Shown here: one piece after another, positions 34,721 to 47,402 of the stretch | How the letters are laid out: every line of letters starts with the position of its first letter | Position numbering within the stretch: the first letter of the stretch is position 1 | From: Sciurus carolinensis | Lineage: Eukaryota; Chordata; Mammalia; Rodentia; Sciuridae | Length of the DNA: 64,000 nt | Assembly: GCF_902686445.1 (NCBI RefSeq) | Contig: NC_062224.1 | Span: forward strand, 52,327,156-52,391,155 | Direction of reading: 5' to 3' | Notes under the pieces: generated by a model | What the model was told of the DNA's origin: nothing | What the model saw: the letters and a program-made list of their open reading frames with translations, nothing else | Database searches by the model: none | Program-made: the position numbers and the translations under genes

Positions 34721-37700
34721 TCATCCACTTATCTGCGAGATCATTCTTCCTTTGGTTTTTTGAGATTGGCTGATCTCACTTAGCATGATGTTCTCCAATT
34801 TCGTCCATTTGCAAGCAAATGCCATAAATTTATCATTCTTTATGGCTGAGTAATATTCCATTGTATATATATGCCACAGTTTCTTTATCCATTCATCAAA
34901 TGAAGGGCATCTAGGTTGGTTCCACAATCTGGCTATGGTGAACTGAGCAGCAATGAACATTGATGTGGCTGTATCTCTGTAGTATGCTGATTTTAAGTCC
35001 TTTGGGTATAGGCCAAGGAGTGGGATAGCTGGGTCAAATGGTGGTTCCATTCCAAGTTTTCTAAGGAATCTCCATACTGCCTTCCAGAGTGGTTGCACTA
35101 ATTTGCAACCCCACCAGCAATGTATGAGTGTACCTTTTTCCCCACATCCTCGCCAACACCTGTTGTTGCTTGTGTTCTTGATAATCACCATTCTGATTGG
35201 GGTGAGATGGAATCTTAGGCTGGTTTTGATTTGCATTTCTTTTATTACTAGAGATGTTGAACATTTTTCCATATGTTTGTTGATTGTTTGTAGTTCTTCT
35301 TCTGTGAAGTGTCTGTTCATTTCCTTAGACCATTTGTCGATTGGGTTATTTGTAGTCTTGGTGTTGAGTTTTTTGAGTTCTTTATAGATTCTGGAGATTA
35401 GTGCTCTATCTGAAGTATGATTGGCAAAGATTTTCTCCCACTCTGTAGGCTCTTTCTTCACATTGCTGATAGTTTCCTTTGCTGAGAGAAAGCTTTTAGT
35501 TTGAATCTATCCCAGTTGTTGATTCTTGCTTTTATTTCTTGTGCTATGGAGTCCTGTTGAGAAAGTCTGGTCCTAAGCCGACATGTTGAAGATCTGGACC
35601 TACTTTTTCTTCTATAAGATGCAGGGTCTCTGGTCTGATTCCGAGGTCCTTAATCCATTTTGAGTTTAGTTTTGTGCACGGTGAGAGATATGGGTTTAGT
35701 TTCATTTTGTTGCATATGGATTTCCAATTTTCCCAGCACCATTTATTGAAGAGGCTATGTTTTCTCCATTGCATATTTTTGGTCCCTTTGTCTAGTATGA
35801 GGAAATTATATTTATTTGGGTTTGTGTCTGTGTCCTCTATTCTGCACCATTGATCTATCTGTCTATTTTGGTACCAATACCATGCCGTTTTTGTTACTAT
35901 TGCCTTGTAGTACAGTTGAAGTTCAGGTATTGCAATACCCCCTGCTTCATTTTTCCTGCGAAGGATTGCTTTAGCAATTCTGGGTTTCTTATTCTTCCAG
36001 ATGAATTTCATGATTGCTTGTTCTACTTCTGTAAGGTACATCGTTGGGATTTTAATTGGAATTGCATTGAATCTGTATAGCACTTTTGGTAGTATGGCCA
36101 TTTTGACAATATTAATTCTGCCTATCCAGGAACATGGGAGATCTTTCCATCTTCTAAGGTATTCTTTAATTTCTTTCTTTAGTGTTCTGTAGTTCTCATT
36201 GTAGAGGTCTTTCACCTCTTTTGTGAGATTGATTCCCAAGTATTTTATTTTTTCGAGGCTATTGTGAATGGAGTAGTTTTCCTAACTTCTCTTTCTGAAG
36301 ATTCATCACTTATGTATAAAAATGCATTGGATTTATGAGCATTGATCGTGTATCCTGCTACTTTACTGAATTCACTTATGAGTTCTAAGAGTTTTCTGGT
36401 GGAATTTCCTGGTTCCTCTAAGTATACAATCATATCATCAGCAAATAGGGATAGTTTGAGTTCTTCTTTTCCAATTCGTATCCCTTTAATTTCTTTGGTC
36501 TGTCTAACTGCTCTGGCTAGAGTTTCAAGGACGATATTGAATAGGAGTGGTGAGAGAGGGCATCCCTGCCTTGTTCCAGATTTTAGGGGGAATGCTTTCA
36601 GTTTTTCACCATTAAGAATAATATTATCCATGGGCTTAGCATAGATGGCCTTTACAATGTTAAGGAACGTTCCCACTATCCCTATTTTTTCTAGTGTTTT
36701 GACCATGAAGGGGTGCTGTAATTTATCAAATGCTTTTTCTGCATCTATTGAAATAATCATGTGATTCTTGACTTTAAGTCTGTTGATGTGGTGAATTACA
36801 TTTATTGATTTCCTGATGTTGAACCAACCTTGCATCCCTGGGATGAAACCCAGTTGATCATGATGCACTATCTTTTTAATATGTTTTTGTATGCGATTTG
36901 CTAAAATTTTGTTGAGAATTTTTGCGTCGATGTTCATTAAGGATATTGGTCTGAAATTTTCTTTCCTCGATGTGTCTCTGTCTGGTTTAGGTATCAGGGT
37001 GATATTGGCTTCGTAGAATGAGTTTGGGAGGGTTCCCTCCTCTTCTATTTCATGGAATAGTTTGAGGAGTATTGGAATGAGCTCTTCTTAAAGGTTTTGT
37101 AGAACTCGGCTGAGAACCCATCTGGTCCTGGACTTTTCTTTGTTGGTAGGCTTTTGATGACTTCTTCTATTTCATTACTTGAAATTGGTCTATTTGAATT
37201 GTGTATGTCCTCCTCGTTTAGTTTAGGCAATTCATAGGTCTCTAGAAACTTGTTGATATCTTCGAAATTTTCTATTTTGTTGGAATATAGATTTTCAAAA
37301 TAGCTTCTAATTATGTTTTGTATTTCAATCGTGTCTGTTGTGATATTTCCTTGTTCAATCCGAATTTTGGTAATTTGGGTTTTCTCTCGTCTTCTCTTTG
37401 TTAGTGTGGCTAAAGGTTTATCAATTTTGTTTATTTTTTCGAAGAACCAACTATGTATTTTGTCAATTTTTTGTATTGTTTCTTTCGTTTCAATTTCGTT
37501 GATTTCAGCTCTGAGTTTAACTATTTCCTGTCTTCTACTACTTTTGGTGTTGGTCTGTTCTTCTTTTTCTAGGGCTTTGAGCTGTAGTGTTAGGTCGTTT
37601 ATTTTTTGAGTTTTACTTCTTTTATTAAATGCGCTCCATGAAATAAATCTTCCTCTAAGTACCGCTTTCATAGTGTCCCAGAGATTTTGATGCGATGTTT

Positions 37701-38524
37701 CTTTGTTCTCGTTTACCTCTAGGAATTTTTTAATTTCCTTCCTAATATCTTCTGTTATCCATTCCTCATATAATAGCATATTGTTTAATCTCCAGGTGTT
37801 GGAGTAATTTCTGTTTTTCACTCTTTCATTTATTTCTAGTTTCAATCCATTATGGTCTGATAAAATACAAGGAAGTGTCTCTATCTTCTTGTATTTGCTA
37901 ACATTAGCTTTGTGGCATAATATATGGTCTATTTTAGAGAAGGATCCATGTGCTGCTGAGAAGAAAGTGTATTCACTCTTGGTTGGATGGTATATTCTAT
38001 AAATGTCTGTTAAGTCTAAATTATTGATTGTGTTATTGAGATCTATGGTTTCTTTGTTCAATTTTTGTTTGGAAGATCTGTCCAGTGGTGAGAGAGGCAT
38101 GTTAAAATCACCTAGTATTATTGTATTGTGGTCTATTTGGTTTCTGAGATTGAGAAGGATTTGTTTGACATACATGGGTGAGCCACTGTTTGGGGCATAG
38201 ATATTTATGATTTTTATGTCTTGCTGATTAATCCCTTCTGATTAACTTTGGCTTGAAGTCCACTTTATCTGAAATGAGGATGGATACCCCAGCTTTTTTG
38301 CTGGGTCCACGTGCATGGTAAGTTTTTTCCCATCCTTTCACCTTTAGTCTTTGGGTATCTCTTTCTAAGAGATGAGTCTCTTGCAGGCAACATATTGTTG
38401 GATCTTTCTTTTTGATCCAATCTGCCAGTCTATGTCTTTTGATTGATGAATTCAGGCCATTAATATTCAGGGTTATTATTGAGATACGGTTTGTATTCCC
38501 GGTCATTTGACTCATTTTATTCAT
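34721..38524 (-). pseudogene. L1 ORF2, several frameshifts
   Basis: Five frame segments on minus: 38524-38228 (endonuclease start), 38175-37045 (endonuclease end and RT entry), 36937-36245 (RT core with [13 protein letters not shown]), 36239-35544 and 35461-34721 (C-terminal Cys-rich region). Breaks include the shared deletion near 38230, one lost A near 37089, one lost A near 36243 and another near 35490. Left-copy sequence is intact at the last three places, and the left-copy break near 19030 is intact here, so each copy decayed separately after their split. Confidence 0.95.
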
Positions 38525-38575
38525 TTATTTGCTTATTTTTGACACGACTTGGTTCCTCTTTATTTGAGAGTTCCT

Positions 38576-39590
38576 TTAGGATAGCTCCTCCCTTTGCTGA
38601 TTTGCTTCTTTGTTTTTCATATCTTCTTCATGGAATATTTTGCTGAGAATGTTCTGTAATGCTGGCTTTCTTTTTGTAAATTCTTTTAGCTTTTGTATAT
38701 CATGGAAGGATTTCATTTCGTCGTCAAATCTGAAGGTAAGTTTTGCTGGGTATAAGATTCTTGGTTGGCATCCATTTTCTTTTAGGGCTTGAAAAATGTT
38801 ATTCCAGGCCCTTCTAAATTTTAAGGTCTGGATTGAAAAATCTGCTGATATCCGTATTGGTTTCCCCCTGAATGTAATTTGGTTCTTTTCTCTCACAGCC
38901 TTTAAGATTCTGTCTTTATTTTGTATGTTAGGTATTTTCATTATAATGTGCCTTGGTGTGGGTCTGTTGTAATTTTGTGTATTTGGAGTCCTATAAGCCT
39001 CTTGAACTTGATTTTCCATTTCGTTCTTCAGATTTGGGAAATTTTCTGAAATTATCTCATTGAATAGGTTGTTCATTCCTTTGGTTTGTTTCTCTAAGCC
39101 TTCCTCAATCCCAATAATTCTCAAATTTGGCCTTTTCATGATATCCCATAGTTCTTGGAGATTCTGTTCATGATTTCTTACCATCTTCTCTGTTTGTTCA
39201 ACTTTGTTTTTGAGGTTAAATATTTTGTCTTCAATATCTGAGGTTCTGTCTTCCAGGTGTTCTATCCTATTGGTTGTGCTTTCTATGGAGTTCTTAATTT
39301 GGTTTACTGTTTCCTTCATTTCAAGGATTTCTGTTTGGTTTTTTTTTCAATATCTCTAACTCTTTATTGAAATGGTCTTTTGCTTCCTGTATTTGCTCTT
39401 TTAACTGTCTATTGGTGCGTTCATTCAATGCCTGCATTTGCTCTTTCATTTCATCGTTTGCTTCCCTTATCATGTTGATTATGTACATTCTGAACTCCCT
39501 TTCTGACATTTCTTCTGCCATGCTGTCATTGGATTTTATTGATATAACATCCAGATTTGTTTGAGGCATTTTCTTCCCTTGTTTTCTCAT
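38576..39590 (-). pseudogene. L1 ORF1, one frameshift
   Basis: Opens at ATG 39590 and matches the left ORF1 exactly for the first ~80 residues; a ninth A in the poly-A run near 39341-39349 shifts frame. The remainder (39319-38576) is open for 247 codons, with Gln where the left copy has its TAG. Confidence 0.93.
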
Positions 39591-39599
39591 GTCTTTCAG

Positions 39600-41369
39600 G
39601 TGTCAGTGGACTGCAGAGATGTTGCAGATTTCCTCTATTGACTTATAATGTCCCTGAAGATTGCTAGTGTATCACCTCTTATCCTTCAGTAGCCTGAAGT
39701 CTTAGAGGAAGTTGATACTGTGGTGCTCCCCTAGGTAGCTGCCTCTCTAGGGGTGGTGGTCTTCAGGTGGGGTATATTTCCTGCTAGAGGGCAGAGGTGC
39801 CTCTACTTGTTGACCAATGGTCATCCAAAGGGGAACTAGACTGCGGGCTGAGGCAATGCCTGTTTGGGCCTGTGTCTCTGGTTTTACCGTCTTTGTGGGA
39901 AAACCTCACTCGGCGGGGAAGACCCACCCGGTGGGGAGGTCTCGCTAGTCCGTTCCCCTCCTAGAGGTTCCCCTCAGTCCACAACTACCACCTGGGCAGG
40001 GCAGCCTTCCCAGGCAATGTTTCCAGGGGCCTGGACCTACCTCCTGGGCTTGGGAGCCCTGCACCTAATCGGCCTGGCTATGCGACCCCTCCTCTGAGCA
40101 GTCACTTGGAGCCTCGTACATATGCTCCAAGCCCCAGTGACCCATCACTCGTCTCTTCCTCCAGGCAGCCACCCGGTGTTCTGTGTGGGCACTTGGAGAC
40201 CAAGCCGTTCACTGTGCACCTCCACCTCCTCAGGACAGCCCCCTCCCCGTTTTTCAGGCGGTTGCTGAATCCAAATAGCTCGCTGCCCAACTCTTTCTCT
40301 GGCAGCCCCCGGAACCCTGGCAGATTGCTCCAAAAAACCAAAAAACCAAGCGGTGTGCTGCTCGGCCTCCTCTGCAAGGTTCCCCACTTTCCGAGTTCAC
40401 TGTTCCAGTGGGGGGAGGTGTGTCTTGCTGCCTGGGCAGGGCAGCCTTCCCAGGGGCCCAGACCTACCTCCTGGGCCTGGGAGCTTCACCCTTCGTAGAC
40501 AAGTCTCCTTAGGTTGTCCCTTCTTAGAGAAGCTGCCTGCAGTCCTGGAACCTTCACTTCGCCCCTCAGCTTGTCTCTGTGTAGTTCATTCAAGAAAAGG
40601 TACCTAGGTCCCTGGACCAGGCCGTGCTATGCACCTAATCGCCTGGCTATGCGACCCGCCCTCTGACCAGTCACTTGGAGCCTCGTACATATGCTCCAAG
40701 CCCCAGTGACCCGTCGCTCGTCTCTTCCTCCAGGCAGCCACCTGGTGCTCTGTGTGGGTGCTTGGAGACCAAGCCACTCACTGCGTACCTCCACCTCCTC
40801 TGGACAGCCCCCTCCCCGTTGCTCAGGCGGTTGCTGGATCCAAACAACTCGTCACCCCACTCTTTCTCTGGCAGCCGCTGGAGCTCTGGCTGATCGCTCC
40901 AAAACCAAACGGTGTGTCGCGAAACCTCCTTTGCAAAGTTCCCCGCTTTCCGAGTTCACTGCGGGGGGAGGTGTGTCTTGCTGCCTGGGCAGGGCAGCCT
41001 TCTCAGGCAACGTTCCCAGGGGCCCGCACCTCCCTCCTGGGCTTGGGAGCCTCACCCTTCTCAGACGAGTCTCCTTAGGTAAGAGAAGATGCCCACAGTC
41101 CTGGAAACTTCAATCTGCCATTTTTCGCTCCGCTTCGCTGTCCGTTTTTAACCGCTCCGGCGGGGGAGGGGCGTCTCGCCGAGTCACTCTACTTCACAAA
41201 GTTCTCTGCGTTCAGGGGCTACTGCCCCATCTGGGACGCCTCCCCTATGGGAGAAACTGACCCGGCGGCTTTGAGTTGGTCCCAAGTCACTATCTCCTCT
41301 TTTGAATCTTGAGTCCTGGAGCAACATGAAATGCAGCCGCCCTCTAGTCCGCCATCTTGAACTCAAGCC
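39600..41369 (-). promoter_or_regulatory. L1 5' UTR, CpG-rich tandem units
   Basis: Mirror of 12811-14727. In the first ~550 bases it differs from the left copy at about 24 positions, as much as either differs from the unrelated L1 at 63.5 kb. Confidence 0.85.
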
Positions 41370-41385
41370 AATTATAAGTAATTCT
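41370..41385. repeat. Target-site duplication, 5' side of the right L1
   Basis: AATTATAAGTAATTCT, identical to 34451-34466. No equivalent is found at the 5' end of the left L1. Confidence 0.95.
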
Positions 41386-41489
41386 AACTGAGGAACTCCC
41401 CTATTAGGCACTATTTTAACATTTTGGTCAACATATATCTAACATAAAAAAACAAACTACATTTCTTTAAACATAGGTTATAATTAAGT

Positions 41490-41581
41490 GCTGGGGATAT
41501 AGCTCAGCTGGCAGAGTGCCTCTCAAGCACAAGACTCTGGGTTCAATACCCAGCCTGCCAAAAAAAAAAAAAAAAAAAAAG
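41490..41581 (+). mobile_element. ID SINE with ~20-base A tail
   Basis: GTGCTGGGGATATAGCTCAG to GGGTTCAATACCCAGCC then poly-A. Confidence 0.95.
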
Positions 41582-43654
41582 TAGGATATAATTAGGCCTT
41601 ATTCTTTTTAATTACATTCTTGGTCTAACAGAAATGCTTTATTGTTTCTGATAATACCTGAAGGCTTTCTTCTGTTGTTATCCAATGGCCTCCAACACCA
41701 AGAAGCATGATGATATCATGTTCATGCAGTAGTAGTTGTAATTTTACAGTTGGTTCATCATCTTTACTCTATAATCTCACTTGTAAATGCATACAGAGAG
41801 AGAGAGAAGAAATATATTTTATAATAATATGACAAAAATTTGTTGTTCAAAAAGTTTTACTTTTTAATGTAGTCACTTGGAGGCATTTTTCTTAGAAAAA
41901 GGCAACACATTGTATTCACATATCTTAAAATATACCTTTTGCATTGAAACTTTATAAGGTTTATTCTTTATTTTATTATAAGTGAAAGAAAGTCTGTTTG
42001 CATTCAGACACTAAGTAAGGTAATATAACAGATAGTTAAATCCCATAATGTATTAATTATAACAAGGATGACAATACAGTGGGATGAGTTGCTTTCTGAT
42101 TAAAGCATTCAGATTCAAAATAGTCACACTTTGACATAATTATTGAAATATATAATTGCAAAAATGATGTCAATGAAGTGTATGTTCACTATCACTGAAA
42201 GATGTTTTGGGTTAGTTGAAAATCTTGATATTTAAATCTTAAAAGTGTTTAAAATAAACAAACCAACCCCACACATGATGGCCAAAGTGGTATTCACAAC
42301 AAAATATATACAGAAGCACTCTGTGGGACTATAATATTTTCAGAGTGATGGCACTAAGTGCATACAGATTAGGTGTTGAATAGATACTGGTTAAACTAAA
42401 AAAGTTCAAGAAGAGAGAAAACAAACTTCTGTATGTTTTCCATCTAGAGACCACAGAAATCAACCATCTAAATAGAGGGCAGCCACACATAGCAGAAATG
42501 GCATAAAGGCATCTGGATAATAAAGTGTACTATCTGGGACCAAATGAGATCACAGAAACAGGTTTTTTACAGAGATTTGTCTTCTGTTACTTAAACTTCA
42601 ATGCCTGTCCTTTAAAAGGCAAGCCTGATCTCTCTTCCAGATATACAGTGATTATAATGGGAATAATGTGAAGAAGCTCCAACTTAAACTGAGAAGTCTT
42701 TAGCTAAAATTTAACATCCAATTTAAGAAATGCATTAACAATTATTCCCTCGCTTTGTTTGTTGTTTTTTGTTTTGCTTTTTTTTTTCTGAAATTCATCA
42801 AACTGAAAAAAACTACACAGGCTATTGATTTCATGGGCACCAACCTCCAGCACCTAGGACAATATCTACTCCCAGGCCTCCTGTTTTCTTCCAAACAGCT
42901 TTCAGCAATACGGACTTTCCCATTCGATGCATCAATCACTCAGGCTGTAAAGGACAGGAAATCAGGCAATTGTACTGTTCTATATGTGAGCAATACAAAT
43001 CAGGGGGGGAAAAAAGAAAAGCTATATCTGTCCTCTCTCCTCTGAAATGAGTTAAGCAGTTCAATTATTAAATAGTACATTTAAAGGGGAAAATTATAAA
43101 CCAATAAAACATTTTCCCATCAAGCCCAACATTGATAAGGTTCAATTCTAAATGAATGGACTGATAAATTCAGTAAAATAAAAATAAGAGCATTTTGTGG
43201 TAAGGTGGTCAAAGGACAGTCTGTGGATGCAGAAGGTTGCTCTCAATAGCTTAGAATATGTTACTAGAACTGAGAATCTGAAAACACAGAGGTATATATG
43301 TATCATTCATATTACAATGTGAACTGGAAAAATAAGCAGTTTCTTAAATATGTTTAGATTTTATTATGTTTAAAGTTCATAAACATAAGAATATAGTTGT
43401 TCATCATGGTACTTAGCTACTATGAGCTGTTTTATCCTTTCTCAATCATAGAATCCCTCCCCTTACTACCAAAATGGAGAAAAGTCCTGAAAGTAAGGAA
43501 AAGGAACATAATTATTTTTAGCTATTAGTGAAAATTAATTTTAATTGGTTACTTTAAAAGTATTGTATTAGTAGAAAAAATAATTATATTTCTATATAAT
43601 AGAATAATCAGAACTTGAATTAGCAAACAAATTTTGTATTGCATTTTTATATTT

Positions 43655-43745
43655 TTATTTCTATATTTTGGGGTGCTTCAGATTGAATCCAGGATTTGGT
43701 GCATGCCAGGCAAGTTCTCTACCACTGAGCAACATCCCAGGCCCA
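43655..43745 (-). mobile_element. ID SINE
   Basis: GATTGAATCCAGGATTTGGT and CTACCACTGAGCAACATCCC. Confidence 0.88.
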
Positions 43746-44350
43746 TTTCTAAATATCGTCAACACCTTGTGGAAGAGAATTCCTCTTAGAGCTTCTCAGC
43801 TTTGAGGAATAGTGCAACAGTCATCTGAGATTTGGGGGAATTGAGTGGAAAGACAGAAGGGAAAGAAGACTGAAATCACCTAGGAAGGGTAGAATTGACC
43901 AATATGAAACTTTTCCCTTCAATAATACCACTTGTTTGCTTTCTCCATTGTATCTTTTGTACTTTCAAATCTATTCTTTTCCCTCTTTTCCTTCAGCCCC
44001 TGTATTACCTCCCTTCCATTTCTTGGTTATTTCTGCAGGATGCATAATGTAACAATGGAAATAACATGGACTTTACTGTTAGGTCAGGAATCAAGACCCA
44101 TTCCAGTCCCTTGTCTAATTGTATATGATTGCAGAAGCTAGTTAAATTCTGAGAAACTATTTCATGGTTATCCACCACAAGTCTGTTGAGACTGTAAGGA
44201 GGAAATGTCCATATTAAGCTCAGTGAACATTATTTCCCTTTCTACCTCCCTTCACTTATATTCTGCTCATCCTCTTTGATCTATTTCAGTTAGTTTCTCT
44301 GTTCCTATTTTCGTCTTCCTCTCCATATGCACTGCTGTTTGGAGAGGCTC
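43746..44350. other. No recognised feature (CRYZL1 intron)
   Basis: Unique-looking intronic sequence between CRYZL1 exons. Confidence 0.4.
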
Positions 44351-44356
44351 AACTTT

Positions 44357-44359
<3 letters not shown>

Positions 44360-44401
<42 letters not shown>

Positions 44402-44425
44402 GTTTTATTTATTTATTTATTTATA
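44360..44425. repeat. (CA)n followed by (TTTA)n
   Basis: About 20 CA units, then five TTTA units. Confidence 0.95.
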
Positions 44426-44824
44426 TTTCTTAGGTTGAACCTTCTTAAGAGTTTACAAGAGACTCATAAGAGTCCACCATGTCCTGCTCACTTTAAACTA
44501 TATCTGACTTGTGTTTCTGTGTGCATGGATCATTTGTCTTCCTAGGGTCTCACAGAAAACAGAGAACTTTAAGGGCATATGATGGGGTAAAAGAGGTTAA
44601 GAAACAGAGTGGTACAAAAATATATTGATTTATTGAGTGAAACCAAAGAAACAACGGGTATTTCTAAACTGTGTCAGGTTCACTTAAAGCAAACTTGGGT
44701 AAGTTGTTAAGACAAAAATTAAGAAAAAAGAAAGATATAAGTTTGAAAAATTTAAATAATTAAAGCTATAACTTAAGTAAATTTGGAGTCAGCACAAATT
44801 TTTTTTTAGCTGTTAGTGCATTTT

Positions 44825-45556
44825 AAAATTAACTTTTGAGATACAGCCACATCAATGTTCATAGCTGCTCAATTCACAATAGCCAAATTGTGGAACCAAC
44901 CTAGATGTCCTTCAATTGATGAATGGATAGAGAAACTGTGGTATATATATATATATATATACAATGGAATATTACTCAGCTATAAAGAATAATAAAATTA
45001 TGGCATTTGCAGGCAAATGGATGAAATTGGAGAATATCATGCTAAGTGAGATAAGCCAATCTCAAAAAACCAAAGGACAAATGATCTCACTGATAAGCAG
45101 ATGATGACACATCATGGGGGGTGGGAGGGGGGCAAGAATGGAGGAAAGAGGGACTGTATAGAGGGAAAAGAGGGATGGGAGGGGTGGAGGGAAGGAAAAA
45201 ATAACAGAATGAATCAAACACCAACCCGGTGTAGATGTATGATTACACAAATGGTATGCCTTTACTTTTTTGTACAAACAGAAACAACATGTATTCCATT
45301 TGTTTACAATAAAAATAAATTTTAAAAAAATGTCTAGGAGGTAGCAAAGCACAGGTAGTATTTCCAGAACAAGACTGCTGAGTCGATGATCAGTTTACCT
45401 GGAATAAAAAATAAATAAGTCCTCCTTTTGGGGACTTGCGACAGACTTTTGTCATTGAAACCTACAAAGTCAACAGCTAAAAAGGATATGTGAATTTGAA
45501 GTGTGTATGCTTTTCTAATAAAAGTTACATTTTAATTACAAAAAAAAATTAACTTT
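44825..45556 (+). mobile_element. 5'-truncated L1 with a 3' non-L1 tail, TSD-flanked
   Basis: AAAATTAACTTT occurs at 44825-44836 and 45545-45556 as target-site duplication. Between them: the L1 3' end (44838 to an A run at 45324-45330, starting GAGATACAGCCACATC), then about 207 bases of unrelated sequence (45331-45537) with its own AATAAA (45517-45522) and an A tail. The composite is either an L1 that read through its own weak signal and carried 3' flank with it (3' transduction), or a fusion made by template switching during reverse transcription. Confidence 0.8.
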
Positions 45557-45837
45557 CATTTGGGATTTTGTACTTCACTTCATCAGTGCAGTTTTGCGGT
45601 TTTTATTTCCCTGAAAAATTTCATGTTCTAAAGTTTGTGCTGAGAAATGTTACCCACCTATAGAAGGTCTAAGTCTTTCAAGGCACTGCTTGTCTTCCAA
45701 GCTGCATGCTGTTGAAATCACTTTGGCTCCTCTGTGCTGTGCGACCTGAATGACTATTGTGCCAAATACCTGTGTGGAAACACATATACAGGGGACAGGC
45801 CAGATCCAATCTATTTTGTAGACTATGTAAAATATAC

Positions 45838-45900
45838 AGCATATATATATTGTGTGTGCGTGTGTATATATAGTATATGTGTGTGTATATAGGTACATGC
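45838..45900. repeat. TA/TG-rich simple repeat
   Basis: Alternating (TA)n and (TG)n tracts. Confidence 0.85.
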
Positions 45901-45904
45901 ATGT

Positions 45905-46058
45905 ACACTCTTTTTGGTACCAGGAATTGAACCTGGGATGCTTCATATTGAGCCATATCAACAGCCCTTTTTATTTTTTAGTTTGATACGGGGTCTTGCT
46001 AAGTTGCTGAGCCTCCCAAGTCACTGAGATTACAGGCATGCACCATTGCACCTAGATT
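45905..46058 (-). mobile_element. B1-ID dimer SINE
   Basis: GGTACCAGGAATTGAACCTG and CACTGAGATTACAGGCATGC. Confidence 0.88.
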
Positions 46059-46104
46059 ACTTTAATATATTTTTTAAAATAAAGAAACAAATAAAAAATA
46101 AAAA

Positions 46105-46165
46105 GGTCTGGGGATGTAGCTCCATGGCAGACTTCCTGTGAATTCTCCCTAGTGACACAAAGAAA
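46105..46165 (+). mobile_element. Partial ID SINE
   Basis: GGTCTGGGGATGTAGCTCCA; 3' part strongly diverged, followed by A-rich sequence. Confidence 0.7.
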
Positions 46166-46627
46166 CAAAAAAAACAACCCCCCCCCAAACAAAAAATGTT
46201 ATAATAAAAAAAGGAAAAAATACAGATAAATTTAGCAGGGGACTTCAGAAGGGAAAGTAGAAAAGCTGCACACTTCACATGCTCAGGTCTGAGCATCATT
46301 TCCAGGATGGAGGCCATGTTCAGAAATGTGACCATAGAAAGATAAAGGCGGCTTAAGGGCACTGTTTAAGTACTTCAGGAACCTAGCTGCCTCTCTTTGG
46401 AGACTGGAGCACTTCAAACACTCCATCTGTATTTGGACCTGTAGGGTGAGCACAGGGAAACACTACTACCGCGATGTTGGACATCAGAGGACGTCAATGC
46501 TGAAGACAGCTCGCCTTTTTCCAGAGAAAAGGAAAGGAAAATAATTTTCATCAATAGCCAAATAGAAAACTATAAATTCACCACAAGTTTTGCAATTATT
46601 TTAGATTATAATATTTTACATATTCTT

Positions 46628-46840
46628 TTTGTTTGTTTGTTTTTTTGCCCTGGGAATTAAACCCAGTGGTGCTTACCCAGTCAGCCACATCCCCAGCACT
46701 TTTTATTTTGAGACAGAGTCTTGCTAAGTTGCTTAAGGCCTCACTAATTTTGCTGAGACTGGCCTCAAACTTGTGATCCTCCTGCCTCAGCCTCCAGAGT
46801 CACTAGGATTATAAATGTGTGCCACCACGACCAGTTTTAC
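46628..46840 (-). mobile_element. B1-ID dimer SINE
   Basis: CTGGGAATTAAACCCAGTGG and TTTTGAGACAGAGTCTTGCT. Confidence 0.92.
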
Positions 46841-47027
46841 ATAGTCTTTTAGTGTCTATTATTGCAATTGTCTATTTTTGGATGTTATATGCAATACATT
46901 TAAATTAGTACATTTTGTCCTTGTGTGTGATCTATCTATAAAATGCCAACACTTTATTAACCTGAGTGTGTCAGTGATATGATACAAAACTAGTAAGGAA
47001 TTCCAGGAATAAACAAAAATGATTTGG

Positions 47028-47095
47028 CTGGGGTTACAACTCAGTGGTAGAGAGCTTACTTACCAACTCTGGGTCCCCTCCCCAGCATGTGGTGT
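47028..47095 (+). mobile_element. ID SINE
   Basis: GGCTGGGGTTACAACTCAGT to CCCCTCCCCAGCATG. Confidence 0.85.
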
Positions 47096-47307
47096 GGGTG
47101 GGGGAGACTTGTTTGCTTTTTAATGTTCTGGTAAATTTAAAGTAATTAGAAACTAATTACACTAAATCTAACTTTTACCTCCTATTGATAAAACCTGCTT
47201 ATGGTAACAAAATGGGAGGCTGGTAAAGATATCAGTTATTAATCTATTGGCAAAGAATTCTATTTGCTTGTTTCTAAATTCCCTAGGTTGACTGCACGTT
47301 AATCTTT

Positions 47308-47402
47308 TTTTTTTTTTTTTTTTTTTGCGGTGCTGGGGATTGAACCCAGGGTCTTATGCTTACAAGGCAAGCACTCTGCCAACTGAGCTATATCCCTAGC
47401 CC
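47308..47402 (-). mobile_element. ID SINE with long T tract
   Basis: GTGCTGGGGATTGAACCCAG to GAGCTATATCCCTAGCCC; sits 37 bases downstream of a CRYZL1 exon on minus. Confidence 0.95.

Larger units (their letters stand above)
30017..41369 (-). repeat. Right arm of the ~11.4 kb inverted repeat
   Basis: Reverse complement of 12811-24326, starting directly after the N gap and ending at the 5' end of the L1. Beyond 41369 the homology stops, at the target-site duplication of this L1, and unique CRYZL1 intron sequence follows. Compared with the left arm it has extra single-base losses near its gap end. Confidence 0.95.
34467..41369 (-). mobile_element. Full-length LINE-1 with intact 16-bp target-site duplication
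   Basis: About 6.9 kb on minus: 5' UTR 39600-41369, ORF1 38576-39590, ORF2 34721-38524, G-rich 3' UTR and T tract (A tail on minus) from 34467. AATTATAAGTAATTCT flanks both ends, the signature of target-primed insertion, so this copy shows the original insertion in a CRYZL1 intron. It lies antisense to nothing: L1 and CRYZL1 are both on minus. ORF1 and ORF2 are broken, so it is inactive. Confidence 0.97.
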
